Position numbers and translations under genes: made by a program. The notes beneath the pieces were generated by a model, which ran no database searches, had not been told where the DNA came from, and saw nothing but the letters and a program-made list of their open reading frames with translations. Source: Dipteris shenzhenensis (lineage: Eukaryota; Polypodiophyta; Polypodiopsida; Gleicheniales). Taken from it: a DNA stretch of 64,000 nt. The stretch lies in NCBI GenBank assembly GCA_047967505.1, contig CM106538.1; one strand, given 5' to 3'. Positions 11,336-22,930 of the stretch are shown here, in pieces. How positions within the stretch are numbered: the first letter of the stretch is position 1; every line of letters begins with the position of its first letter.

Positions 11336-12451
11336 ATGGCAACTCACAGTCTGCTCTTTTGCTTCTCCTTTGCTCTCTCCTTTGCCTTCCTTGCTGCATG
11401 CTCAGGTATTACGCTTCAGCTGTTGTTCAATTCCATTGTTAGCACACAACAGGGTAGTGTTGAAGCCTTTGCTTTTTAGTCCTTTAGCTTCCTTGTTTGT
11501 TTCGCTGTAGAGGAGTTTTATCCTCCTCTCTCAATCTCCTTCAAAGGTCTTACATAGTACGTATTCTCTAGTATACACCTGAACTCGCACACGCACCCAA
11601 TCCTATGAGTGTCACAGCTTGATTAAGACGTAGTTGGCACGTAGATTTACTATTTTCAGTGTTGCGCTAACCTTCATATCCCCATATCCACGGTCCAATT
11701 ATATTTGTGCCAAAACGTACATTGACACAGTACCACTTCGCTCAATACATTGGTTTGTCTCAGCTCCAAGGGCTTATACGGTTTGGCATTTTGCAGCAAG
11801 CAGAGAATATAACAACTACCCAGCCTGGGTCGGGGATAGATCGGACGTTGCGGGTTCTGATTCTTCGGTATTAAGCTTGAGCGCCCAGCTCTCTGGGCTT
11901 CATGTCCTTTCCGTGTGTATTGTTGCCAGAGACGACATCAGAATAGCTATTTTCTGCCCCTGGTGTCTCTGTAGCTTCATGACTCATTTTACTTGTCTAC
12001 AGTCTCGCATGAGCATAGATCTCGTAAGAACTTACCTCTGTCGATATTTTGCAGGTGCAAGCGAACCCAGGAGTTGGTGACCAGAAAGTATGGTGCGTTG
12101 GCAAGCCGGCCGCTGAAGATTTTTATCTGAGGCGGAACATCGACTATGCGTGCGGAGAAGGAGGTGTAGACTGCAGCCATATACTCCCAGGAGGAGCCTG
12201 CTTCATGCCCAACACTCCAATTGCACACGCTTCATACGCCATGAACATGTACTATCAGAAAAATGGGCGGAACTGGTGGACTTGTCACTTCAACAATACC
12301 GGCCTTGTTGTGTTTACAGATCCGAGTAAGAGCTATCTTCGACAGTCCCTTCGAATTTGTGCTCTGGATTATGCCTTTGACAGGAGAATTTTCTAAATGC
12401 TAGATGGGTTGTGCAGGTTTTGGAAGTTGCAAATACGTACCCCAATGGTAG
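11336..12451 (+). CDS. Secreted single X8-domain (CBM43) protein
   Basis: Three exons are proposed: 11336-11405, 12062-12325 and 12417-12451. Introns start GT and end AG, and the joined frame is 123 codons ending in TAG. Exon 1 encodes a hydrophobic signal peptide (MATHSLLFCFSFALSFAF...) with cleavage likely near the exon junction. Exon 2 carries the X8 core: VWCVGK, DYACGEGGVDC, GGACF, HASYAMNMYYQ and WWTCHF. Exon 3 adds FGSCKY. Six cysteines sit at the X8 disulfide positions. X8/CBM43 domains bind beta-1,3-glucan (callose) in cell walls and plasmodesmata. With about 100 mature residues and no hydrophobic tail, it should be a free secreted form rather than a GPI-anchored PDCB. The acceptor is placed at CAAG|CG, not the earlier CAG|GT, because only the former keeps the frame. 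No stop or frameshift is seen. Confidence 0.88.
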
Positions 12452-12761
12452 ATGCACAGGCTGTCGTGCAGAAAAGGCCGGTTACTCGGAACCGTGAGGA
12501 GTACGCGGGCAGTTACCTCGTGGAATAAGCTACACAGGCTCTTAGAAAGGATTTGTATCTCTGTACCTTCCTTAAGAACACCACGCTGTCATGCCATTAT
12601 CGCCAGCGTTCCGCAGCTCAAATCGTGTTGCGTGTTGTTCATATCATTGCTTTTCTGTAAACGTCTTACTTTATATATGAAGCGTTTCTGTTACTTATTG
12701 AACGACATGCAGCCCACGACTCCAATGCAGACATAGATAGATAGATAGAGATCGGAGTAAG

Positions 12762-12764
<3 letters not shown>
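12452..12764. other. 3' flank of the X8 gene
   Basis: Probable 3' UTR and flank. No polyadenylation motif was fixed with confidence. Confidence 0.4.
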
Positions 12765-12806
<42 letters not shown>

Positions 12807-12823
12807 CGCGCGCGCTAGCGAGC
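12765..12823. repeat. (AG)n(CG)n compound microsatellite
   Basis: An (AG) run at about 12765-12802 leads into a (CG) run to about 12815, then GCGAGCGAG. Confidence 0.95.
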
Positions 12824-13576
12824 GAGAGAAGAAGAAGTAAGAAGAAGGAAAAAGTTTAAGTGCACAATACTCGATGCGATTACTCATTTGCATGCTTATA
12901 TAAGGAAAGCTACCTCACAAAAAAGACATTAGAATCACTTTTGAAACCTATACGTTTCTTTTATAACTTTAAATGTCACCATCTTTGGATCATCCTTGTT
13001 AGCGTTGCCATCTCCAAATCCTCCTCCATGGTGGCTTTCAACCTTGAGAATATAGGCCCATAGTGACATGGATAGCTAACAAGGCAACATGTTGGGACTC
13101 CTATACATGTAGCCTCTCCATGAACACCTATTCACTATTAATGGGGAGGGCACCCCATCTACAAAGCAGAAGCTTATACAAGTGTCACCTTTTGATCTTA
13201 ATTTCAAATTATATGATGGGCCAATCATATATGTTTTAGGTGTTACCTATGTTGTCATTAAGATTTTAAAAAATTCTTCAAATAATTTTATAGTCTTGAA
13301 AGGAAATTAGAGTTGTGGTGGATCGGAATAAAGGACATGCCCTTTGCTCTTGTTTGCTTTGATGTAATGTGTGTGGGGGACCAAGCTTCCCCTTTCTTTT
13401 GGCTTTGATAAGAAAACAATCTTTCACTTTTAAAACAAGTGGAACGAAGTTCAAGTGGGCCACCTTGGAGAACCAAAATGAAAAAGAAGATGAACTGCCG
13501 ACCATGCTGATGATGCCTGTTTGCATTTGCAAGGATTGAAGGCAGAACAAAATTATAACAAGGAAAAGAGGGCGGG

Positions 13577-13578
<2 letters not shown>
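12824..13578. other. Intergenic DNA, nothing recognised
   Basis: No frame with a domain, no RNA gene and no clear repeat boundary. Confidence 0.4.

Positions 13579-13614
<36 letters not shown>
13579..13614. repeat. (GA)n microsatellite
   Basis: Uninterrupted GA dinucleotides. A 184-residue frame runs through it, but that frame has no protein-like features. Confidence 0.95.
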
Positions 13615-13619
<5 letters not shown>

Positions 13620-14941
13620 ATGACTCACCAGAATGAAAAAAAAATGATACTAACTAAAAATGACAACAAATTATCCAAAATTCATAAAAATACACAAATC
13701 CCAATTTTTATTTCTATTGAAAAGCCTTTACTAAGACCTGCACGTACGGTAGGCCAAAAATCACTTTCATGGGATGCATCACATGGAAGATTGGCCTCCC
13801 ATGAAAGTTATGTGCTTTTAACACACATTGTGCTACACATCCAAATGCTATATTTGGCCAGTCTCTTCCATTTTTTGCATAGCCATTTCAATGATCTCAA
13901 AAATTTGACTATACTAAAAATAATGTCACATATTATCTACATTCAAGATGGAATTAATGTTATACTCCAAAGGTTGACTAATTGCTTCATTATTATTTCC
14001 TCCATAGTCCAAGGTCCTTACATGTTTCTTATTTCCAAAATGGAAGACATACAAAGTGGTTACTTGGCTATATGATAATGAGGATTCATGCATAAATGAT
14101 GGCCAATATAAAAGCCAAAATGCAAATGTAAAGTGGATTCAAGAACTTGAGACAAAAAAGTGGTGGGGGGGTCCCATTTAACAAGAATATGTGTGATTTT
14201 AAAGAGAACATTAAAGGAAAATTTGATTGAACATTTGAATGATGCCAAAGTTAAATCTAAAGTTGAAAGGAATGAGATATGAAGAGGACATGAGCTAAAG
14301 AAAAACTAGAACTAGTTTACATTAGGAAACTTTGAAAGAAGGGACATGACACATTATCATTGTGCTCCTCATTTACCTCCTACAATCTTAGACTACTTTC
14401 ACTTTAAATAAAGCAAATCCATAATTTTCTTATAAGAATAGGATATAAGGGACTTCAAAAATTTCTTACTTTTTACTATCCTATTTAATTTACAACTCAC
14501 ATTATAAGCTATCTTCCAATTCTAGCACAAAAACTTTTATGGAATTATCTTATTGCATATGTTATGCTTCCATGGAATCAATTTATTGTATCTTATGCAC
14601 TATAATTCCTTTAAAAAAAATCATTTAAAAAAGTCATTAATTTAGAAAGTCAAGCCAACAACTTTGACATTAACAACCTTATTAACACAAGTTTTTGGAT
14701 GCAATGATTTTATTGTACGTGATTTATCCCATGGAATCAAGTAGTTGCATCTTATAGACCCTTCTTCTTGAATCTAGAACTCTATAACAAGAATCTTATA
14801 GTATCATTGTTTAGAATTTGTCCTCTAGAAGATAAACTTTTAATGGGTTTACATTGAGTATTTTTCATAGGGTTTTATAAAACTTTTAATATCTTATGAT
14901 AGTAAGAAAAAACATATATGATTATGATGTCAACAAAACAG
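13615..14941. other. AT-rich intergenic DNA
   Basis: No gene or element recognised on either strand. Confidence 0.45.
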
Positions 14942-15105
14942 TTATCCAAAGAGTGTAGTGTCCCAATTCGTAGCCTGAAAATTCAATTAGATTCAAAAAA
15001 ATCATTCAATTCGTAGCCTAAAAATTCAATTAGATTCAAACACTTATCCAAAGAGTGTCGTGTCCAACTTGTAGCCTGAAAATTCAATTATATTCAAAGA
15101 AATCA
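14942..15105. repeat. Tandem block, three copies of a 34-bp motif
   Basis: CAATTCGTAGCCTGAAAATT and its following 14 bases occur at 14964, 15007 and 15065. A longer unit starting TTATCCAAAGAGTGT repeats at 14942 and 15044, giving a period of about 102 bp. Confidence 0.8.
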
Positions 15106-15310
15106 TTATGTTTGTAAGTTGAGAGTTATAACCTCATTTCATAAATTAGAAGTTTTTCATGAGAGCTCACAATTAAAATTGAATTTTAGACCTATGCCCT
15201 TCCCTAAGTGCTTTAAGGAACTTTATTAACATATTTGATTAACATTTTTTATTTTTAAAATTAATTAAGATATAAAAATAATCTTTGTTAAATATAATTT
15301 CAAACAAAAA
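15106..15310. other. AT-rich spacer
   Basis: No feature recognised. Confidence 0.4.
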
Positions 15311-16070
15311 ATGGCTAGCACAACTTGAAGAATATAAAGGATGGCAAATCCTTGAAATTGACATTTGAGATCACCAAAGTTGGAGTGCACCTGATGGGGA
15401 AAACAATCTTTCACCAATATGGGAAGGAGATGAGGAAGCTATAGATGAAGCCACCCATGCAACATCAGCAGTGCAACCATAGAAGATCCTCAAGGAGGAT
15501 GCAAAGGCCACTTGAGCTGGCACAAGACCTACTAGAGGAGTAAAAAACGAAGGCCATTCAGGCACAACCACAAGCTAAGCCTACTGATGAGAACCAAACA
15601 TGATAAGTAGCCTCAGCTTGTGGTTGTGCCTGAATGGCCTTCGTTTGTATATGCCCAAGAAGAAAAGGGAGAGAAGAGAGTTTGTAGAGAGGTAGGTCAA
15701 GCACCTACATTAGCAGCTTGAAGACACTAGGATAGATGAGAACCAAGTGGAGGTTGATATAGCAACAATAACTTAAAGCTCATAAAGTATAAAAGGAATC
15801 CGTTTACCAATGTCTCTGCAACATGGAGCATGCAGAGAGCATGCATTGAACATTGAGAAAGATGATCTTATAGCTCAACTGAGAACAAACAATGCACACA
15901 ATATGGCATCAATGCAGGGACTACAAGAGAGCCTTAAAGCCAAGAAGGATGCAACTCAGTAAGAGATTAGGAAGGATGTAGATCAGGCATAGAGCAGCCA
16001 AGGTGGAGCTCACAATGGGAACGACAATGTGCAATACTTGAAAGAGAAGGATCAATATTGGGAAAATGAT
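15311..16070 (+). pseudogene. Gag-like coiled-coil remnant
   Basis: Across plus-strand frames, readable stretches include LAQLEEYKGWQILEI at about 15320-15360 and, at about 15823-15960, CREHALNIEKDDLIAQL then NNAHNMASMQGLQESLKAKK. These are charged, heptad-like and glutamine-rich, as in the N-terminal part of some plant gypsy Gag proteins. Stops and frame changes are frequent. No knuckle, protease or pol follows. The 32-bp hairpin at 15545-15646 lies inside. Alternatively it is a relic of a host coiled-coil gene; I cannot decide. Confidence 0.3.
15545..15646. repeat. Perfect inverted repeat, 32-bp arms, 38-bp loop
   Basis: 15545-15576 is the exact reverse complement of 15615-15646 (left arm starts AAACGAAGGCCATTCAGGCA). 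Transcribed, it would form a perfect 32-bp stem. It interrupts the Gag-like frame. Confidence 0.95.
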
Positions 16071-17092
16071 GGTTTTAAACCTACTAGATGGCATGCAAAG
16101 AACATAAATTTAACTATTAAGAAATGTAATTGTTTTAACCGTTGGAGCTAGAAAAGAAATAATGAACATTAATTAAACTATTAAAAAGCACAATAAATAT
16201 GAATTAGATGGTTGTTTATTTCAGGTAGACCATACTGATGCCACTAGACATATATTGCATGTCGAATGGCTCTTGCCCCTAAAGGGGATCCCTCAAGGGC
16301 CATATTGACTTTGTCCCTATGCAAAACATAGTAGTGACAGCACATCATGGTTGAGTCCACCAACTAGATCCATGCCAAATATTTTTTAATGCCCTTTAAT
16401 TAAGGGCAATCTTAAAAAGACATTGTGGGAAATCCTAAATCTTAATCGGGATTGTATCCATATAAATATTGTGAATTTTTCAATTAAGACTAGTAAGTAT
16501 TCAAAAGACTAAAATTCATAACAAGTTTGTATACATTAACAAGCTTATAGTACAAAAGGTGTTTTGTCGATACAAGAATGTAGTGTTCACAAGACCAAGA
16601 TTCATAGCAAGTTTGTATGTATTAGCAAGATTATATTAGAAAATGGTTTTCTATATTAGATACAAGAATTCTCAGATGAGCAAGTGCTTGAGTTGCTCAA
16701 CTTCATAAAAATTCTCCACTCTCAGTTGGTGAGCTACTCAAATTGACCTTCATGAATATCAATCCATTGCTTGACGTTGCAAAAACTCCTGCAACATTTA
16801 TTTATGTGGTATGATCCACCTATGAATGTGGACCATATAGTATCCACAAACAAACAAAACTCAACTACCAACCTCACGTGGATTGAATCTCGTAGATTAC
16901 CAATCCAATTAAGGTCCTATAGTATATCACCCACTCTATGGTCATGGGAGAGAATTGCCACCACTTTGGAGACAGCTGAGAACAAGAATAGAATAAGCTA
17001 GAGCTAGAGATGTGGGACATAGCACTTGGTGGATCTAGAGGGTAGAGACGAGGGTGGAGTAGGAGGTGCATCAGGAGGGTTGAGTAGGAGGG
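16071..17092. other. AT-rich interval with a small duplication
   Basis: A segment with ATTCATAACAAGTTTGTATA (about 16501-16556) recurs diverged at about 16588-16645, period near 87 bp. The phrase GGTTTTAAACCTACT at 16072 also occurs at 23190, so both sites may belong to one dispersed repeat. No gene seen. Confidence 0.5.
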
Positions 17093-17221
17093 AGCAATGT
17101 GAAGTCGACGAGGGTTGTGGAGATAGGGGTAGAGCAGTGTGAAGTCGATGAGGGTGGAGCATTGTGAAGTCGATAAGGGTGGTAGAGGCGATGGGGGTGG
17201 AGTAGTGTGAAGATGATGAGG
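17093..17221. repeat. Short G-rich minisatellite
   Basis: Irregular copies of GTGAAGTCGATGAGGGTGGAG-like units. The reverse strand gives a proline/serine-rich frame that is a by-product of the repeat. Confidence 0.7.
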
Positions 17222-18284
17222 CTACACGATGCTTAAATAGCCAGAGGTTGTTGCCTAGCCACCTCAATGAGCAATTGGCTATAATTTTGATTAAATTGCT
17301 AGTCGACAAGCAATTGGATGCATTATAATTTTGAAGGGGTACTACAAGAATTTTTTTCCAACATGGCATTTTTTGTTGGGGGAAGAACTCCCTTTGTGCA
17401 AACTTCACGAGATGAGTAGCGATAGATCAGATGGTCATCTCATCATGCAAGCTAGGTGTCTATAAGAGCCTGATGGCTACAAGAGCTGCCACTTAATCCT
17501 AACCACATCATTATTTCACCTAGATACTGCTCTCCACTCCTTTTTTTCAACTACCATTTATGTTACGTTAGAGCTAGCACGATGTGTATATAGGTACCTT
17601 GCTTGACCTATAACTTATACATTGCTCAATAAAATTTGAAAAACTTTATCTTTAAGTGGTAGTACAATTCCAATATTAAACATGAGACTTAAAAAATATG
17701 GAATAAATATTTGGAAAAAGACCGTTAAAGAATTACAAGTTCTATGTTGCATGTGAAGCATGCATCCTAAAGAGTATAGGATATACCAATTTATTCAAAA
17801 GCACCATTTTTTTTTTGCACATACATGCAACCAAGTAATCATTTAAAAGTACACTATGTGAGCTTCTCCTCCACCCAAGGACACACCTAATTCAAAACCT
17901 TAGGTATGGTTTAAGGGGCCTCCAATGTTGTGTTAAAATTATGCACACCATTCGAGGGAGTGCTCCATAACGTTTCCTTGATTTGTTGAAAACCAAAATG
18001 GATTGAAAATTTGGAATCTAAACTAGTGGTACTACTACATGGTGATCTTAAAACTTTGATAGATGGTGATATTGGTATCTAGCTTCACCCTAGAATGGAA
18101 GAATTTAAAAATGTGTGATTTGTGCATGTGCAAAGATCTTTTAATAAATCCAACACTATTTACAATTTTATATTGGCATAAAGTTTCTTACTATGTGGCT
18201 CATAAGCATGCCAAAGGTCATTACATTTCATGATATAGAGCATGCAACTCAATACCATGCCCTTTGGCTTATTTGTGTCTTGAA
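17222..18284. other. Intergenic DNA, nothing recognised
   Basis: AT-rich, many stops in all frames, no repeat boundary seen. Confidence 0.4.
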
Positions 18285-21200
18285 GCAATTAAGGCCACAA
18301 TGCACTTTCTTGGGATATCCAATTTTGCTGACATGTATCGCCGGAGGGGGGAAACACCATAGCTGAAAATTTCACTACTCTCATGGATTTTGAAATTTCA
18401 CAACTCTTGCCTACAAATCTTTAGATATTGCAACCTACACCACCTTGCAAGCTACACCATACCTTGCGCACAAGCTAGCTAGTGTTTACTCAGGTAAGTT
18501 TTCTTCTATTCTTTGCTCGCCCCTTGCTTGCCTCACAAGCTAGATGGTCTCTATTCTGGAGGGTCTATTTTAGCAATTCACTGATCATCGCCATGGCATC
18601 AATGGCAAGATGTAGCTTGTCATGGCTTGCAAGAGAAGTAGACAAAAGCTGCGAGATAGGAAAGTTGAAAGCTTGGTCAAGGCACAAGGAATAGATTGTG
18701 GGTCGAGAAAAGCAATGAGATGGTATTGAAAACACAAACAAAAGACATTTTTGTAATGTTTGTGAAGGAAGAAACAAAAAGAAGTAATAAGAGTCCTTGT
18801 AGAGAAGCAAAAGAGGAAGCGATTGTTGCAAATGCATGCATTTGATAATTGCCCTTGGGGTGAAGAACGTAAGATTCGATCAAGTAGCTACAAAGAGGGA
18901 GACAATAGCTATGTTGGTGACACAGGAGAAATGGCTTGGACACAAAATGTCAAAGATGTTGTCAATTAGAAGGACCAAATTGGCTGCAGTGATTGACATA
19001 GAGCAAAAGCAATGCATGATCATCTCTATCTGAAATAAGGAGATTTGCAGAATATGCAGACGGGATGCAAGAAGTTTGATGAGCACATGATACACATATG
19101 CTAGACACAATGTAGGATAGTGGTTCCCTAAACCAACCCAATGGTTGTTTGGAATAGTTTAATTGTTTAATTTCAAAATTGGGTAGGCTTGGACTTAATG
19201 TGATTATCCTAAATGAGCCCAGTGGTAAGAACATTGTGTGATTTGTCCTAAACCAGCCCTGTTGTTGTTTGTGATTGAGTTTTGGAAGAGTTTAATTGAT
19301 TAATTTCTACATGAGGATGGCTCAGACTTAATGTAATTGTCCTAAACTTGCCCAGTGGTTGAAACATCATGCAACCGTGGCTAGTTTAGGTCAAACACTA
19401 ATTATGTGATTATCCTAAGCTAGCATAATTGAATAAAAATCATCAGCAATATATTTTGCAACAAAACAACAAAACATTTTTATTGTCTAATTGATGACCA
19501 ATCTAGTGGTTCAAATTGTTGTGTTTCCTAGTAGTAGTTAAATTTAGTTAATTTTCCATTGGTTCAAGTCATATACCCAATTAATTTCTAAATCAAGCTC
19601 GCTTAGACTTAATTGTGATTGTTCTAAACCAGGTGGGTTGTCGAAACATCATAGAGCTAGGTCAGGTCAAACAACAGCTACATGATTGACATTGTGGTTA
19701 AACAGAAATATAGAAATGAACAGCAATATATTGCTATTGCCTAATTGTTATAGATCACTGAGCCCTGTGTTCAAGTTAGACAATAGTTATGTGACTGTCC
19801 TAAACTAGCCCGATGGTAGAAATTGTTTTATTTTCTAGTATCTATGTTTAATTAGGTTATTCTTTTTTCACGTACAATAATATATCCCTCAATTGGTTCA
19901 GGTCAGACACCAGCGCGGTGGTTAAAATTATGACTATCCTAAACTAGCCTTGTTGTTTTGTTTTTACTAGTAGCTTGATTAGTTTAATTATTAGCCTGAT
20001 TAGTTTAATTGTTAGCTTGATTATATGTGACTGTCCTAAATTAAAATTGTTTTGTTTTACTATAACCTTGATTAAATTATAGCTTGATTACTTTGATTAT
20101 TAGCTTGGATATATGTGACTATCCTAAACTAGTCCGATGGTTGAAATTGTTTTGTTTTGTTGTAGCTTGATTAGTTTAATTAGACAACATTTTTACACGT
20201 ACTATGTTTTGTTTTGTTTTCCTCATAGCAGTGCAAAAAGGGGCCTCAATATGGTTATTCATGCATGTTTGGTGAGCAGATGGAGGTGCATCTCAAGTTT
20301 ATGGCTCAAAACCCTGACATTTTTATTGGACAACGGAGCTGAGCATTGTAAGCCCTGGTACCTCAGGAAACTAAAAGACATGAATGTGTGTTGGTGCAAA
20401 AACAAGCTTTAACCTGGCTCGGCAAGCTATGAATGACTTGAGATCTGATCATGCTAGAGGCCAAATTTGGCAGCCTAAGTTCTCTATGAGAGCCAGTGGT
20501 ATGTCCAAAGGGATACTCTAAGAAGCACCACATTGAATGCATTCATGATGCATGCATGCATTGTAGTTTAAAGAAGAGGCAATTTGATGTCTGTCCAAAA
20601 TGACATAAGGAAAGGCAGCTGTGTTGCTCTAAAGTTAAGGAGATTTGAGCATATAATATTGATGGATCAGAGAAAAGGAGATAAATACTATAGTATAAGA
20701 GAACTCACTTGAGGGAGCTTATAGAGCACTTGGTTCAACCCATCCCAAAATATGCGCTTCACAATTTCATGGCTAGCTGGTAAGATAAGCACTTTAGGAC
20801 ATGCCTTGCCAATTCTTCTATGATACTATTACCTCTGTCATAGATTTTGCACAAAGTTATCATTTCAAGAATAAGATGAGATACAAAGTGCTCAATCACT
20901 GGTACAACAAGTAGTTAACAACTCTAGCACATAACACATAAAGTCATTTGCTTGATTCTTCTAGATTGATGCCAATCTGCTTGCTGGCTCACAAGAGTCC
21001 AGATTAGTGCAATGCACATACCATTTCTACATTTTAGATGATAGACTTATGTGTGTAGCATGCTATTCTATTGCATTGGGAATGGCTAAAAAAATATGAT
21101 CCCCATGTAAAAGAAAACATAAAACAACATTGGGTGTGATTAGATGGTGCTAGCTCTCAATTTAAACTAGTTCATGGATTCTATTTTGTCTCAAGGTTTA

Positions 21201-21430
21201 AATCCTTGACCGGTCTAAACATGTTGTGGAATTTCTTTGGGTCTATCCATGGCAAGGGTGAACATGATATATGTGGTGCTTTTATTAAAATAAAGCTCTA
21301 TTTAAACACCAATTAACATGCCCTCAAGTAAAGCTCAATGATGCCCATGATGCTGTAACATGGACATTGCAACAGTGAAGAGATGCTCCAGGCCAATTCA
21401 AGTTTTCCCTCTACATGAAGATGGATTGAT
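18285..21430 (+). mobile_element. Decayed DNA-transposon-like gene (DGAxxQFK / HGKGEHD family)
   Basis: A broken plus-strand gene. A conserved GGTAAGT donor at about 18494 precedes an ATG at 18595 (MASMARCSLSWLAREV...), then RHFCNVCEGRN. After a repeat-filled gap, pieces read CKPWYLRKLKDMNVCWC (about 20346), a cysteine cluster (HHIECIHDACMHCSLK, 20529-20577), ELIEHLVQPIPKYALHNFMASW (about 20716-20780), DFAQSYHF (20843), DGASSQFK (about 21147) and MLWNFFGSIHGKGEHD (about 21220-21266). I recall plant repeat proteins with the same order: cysteine cluster, YKxTxxxELIEYL, HNFVARWQ, DFAENY, SDGCAGQFK, HGKGEHDGAG. They look like DDE-type transposases, but I cannot name the superfamily. The copy has many stops and frameshifts. 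A partial inverted copy lies at 39250-40535. Confidence 0.6.
19090..20220. repeat. Degenerate repeat array inside the transposon-like gene
   Basis: At least eight diverged units of the type TGTGATTGTCCTAAACTAGCCCAGTGGTTGAAA, mixed with TTGATTAGTTTAATT runs. The same motif in reverse (GGTTTAGGACAATCACATAA) occurs at 39400-39505 within the inverted relative, so the array is part of the family. It probably lay in an intron or spacer between the N-terminal and cysteine-cluster exons. Confidence 0.7.
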
Positions 21431-21845
21431 GAATAAGGGACTAGGACAATACAAAGAAAATGTATTCTTATTGTAAGGAAAATGTATTCCACTTATCTTG
21501 GAAAATGGAAAATGTATTTACAGTCAGCTTGTACAACCACTACGCTTATTTTAGTTAATCCCAAACAACCACCGTGCTTGTTTTTGTAAATCCCAAATAA
21601 CCCCGTGCTCATCTTTCATAAATCCCAAACAACCACTACACTTGTTTAATAAATCTAAAACAACCCCTAGTAATCCCAAACATGGGTAAACGTAAATCCC
21701 AAATAGTATACTAATTCAAAAAATCCGCTTCCTTGTTTTAGTAAATCCCAAACAATGCTATGCTTTTTTTAAATAAATTCCAATTAGTAAATCCCAAACA
21801 ACCCCTAGTAATCCCAAATGAGAGAAAATGTATGGCATTTATCTT
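21431..21845. repeat. Array of AATCCCAAACAACC units
   Basis: From about 21531 to 21820 the phrase AAATCCCAAACAACCCC with a TGCTTGTTT tail recurs roughly every 30-50 bp with variation. It directly follows the transposon-like coding relic and may be its 3' end. Confidence 0.7.
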
Positions 21846-22124
21846 TTACAACCATCGGGCTAGTGATTGCAAATCTTAATTAAATGAATTGTATGCTAGT
21901 TTCACATCACAACAATGACTCATCATCCTCATCGCTACTATTATCTTTCAACCTTTCCTCAAGTGTTTTGACTTGCAATGTAGGGCCATATCACTCACTG
22001 CAGTGGTTATTATGTACCATCCCATTGGCAATAACATGTGTGGACCATCGCATTGGTAATAGTGTGTGTGTGTGTGTGTGCACGTGCGACTGTTAGAACA
22101 ATGATTGCACTTAGGGCGATCCAG
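21846..22124. other. Spacer with a (GT)n run
   Basis: A (GT) microsatellite at about 22062-22080; otherwise nothing recognised. Confidence 0.5.
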
Positions 22125-22370
22125 TTCACAGACTTAGATTTTCAAGATCCACATTGCAGTACCATCCTTCAAATGGACTAATGTCTATTCCAAATGGGTA
22201 GCTCTAAGAGACCATCTAATTCATAGGCTTAGACTTTGAAGATCGACATTGCAGACTTGAGATCATCTAATTTGTAGGATCATATTTTCAAGATCTACAT
22301 TGCAGCTTGAAATGTCCTTGAAAAGGAATGATGTCTATTCAAGTGGACCGCTCTAAGATTGTGGACGGTG
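22125..22370. repeat. Three diverged copies of a GAYTTWGATTTTCAAGATC-type unit
   Basis: Copies near 22125, 22213 and 22262 each end in ACATTGCAG. The longer phrase AATGATGTCTATTC with GCTCTAAG also occurs twice, so an older unit of roughly 170-180 bp is duplicated. Confidence 0.65.
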
Positions 22371-22930
22371 GTCCAAGTTCATTTGGATAATCAAAGCCAC
22401 TGGTAAACACTAGCCCTACATGAGAGCAGTCATTACCATCTAAATTAATTGCCTTAGATTAGCTTTCATAAGAATGTTATTAATAATGATTGTGAAGTCA
22501 AAACCATCTAATTCTCAAGCTCAGATTAGTATTGAGCCAGAATTAGACTATAAGAATAATAGAAAATCATACTGTTATAATTTTAGAAATTTTAGTTATA
22601 ATGCCATTCAAAATGGTTACAATTTTCAATTTGCTAGCTTGCTTGCCATTGAATTATTATGATCATGGCTTTGATGACTGAGAGATTCTCACATGACAAC
22701 CATCTAATCACACATCATGGGGACTACACCAGTGGCTAGATGAGGATGTATATGACTGCCTATGCTAGGCTAGGCTACCAGGCAAGGTGGGTGTTGGCTG
22801 GAATATTTAATTGGGACCCTGCATGTGCCACTGCTCCTCCCCCCTCATCCCAGCAAGGTGTCATTTAAGGGGGGCTAGTATTAAGATTGCCTGATCATAG
22901 AAAAATCTAGCAATGGATTGTGTGGTCATA
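22371..22930. other. Intergenic DNA, nothing recognised
   Basis: No frame with a domain. Mostly AT-rich with a CTCCCCCCTCATCC run near 22832. Confidence 0.4.

Noticed and set aside
11634-12080. A 148-residue plus frame before the X8 exon
   Set aside because: It lies in the first intron of the X8 gene, has no domain, and ends in the wrong frame across exon 2.
12049-12396. X8 exon read as a single-exon gene from a TTG
   Set aside because: That reading loses the last conserved Cys (SCKY), which is restored by the GT-AG intron at 12326-12416, and lacks a signal peptide, which exon 1 supplies.
13751-13808. A larger stem formed by AGGCCAA and ACTTTCATGGGA words
   Set aside because: The pairing words are in an order that does not nest, so only a modest 12-bp stem is possible.
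13521-14075. A 184-residue plus frame
   Set aside because: Runs through a GA microsatellite and AT-rich DNA; no conserved features.
14942-15105. A CRISPR-like array
   Set aside because: Only three diverged copies with uneven, related spacers in plant nuclear DNA; an ordinary tandem duplication.
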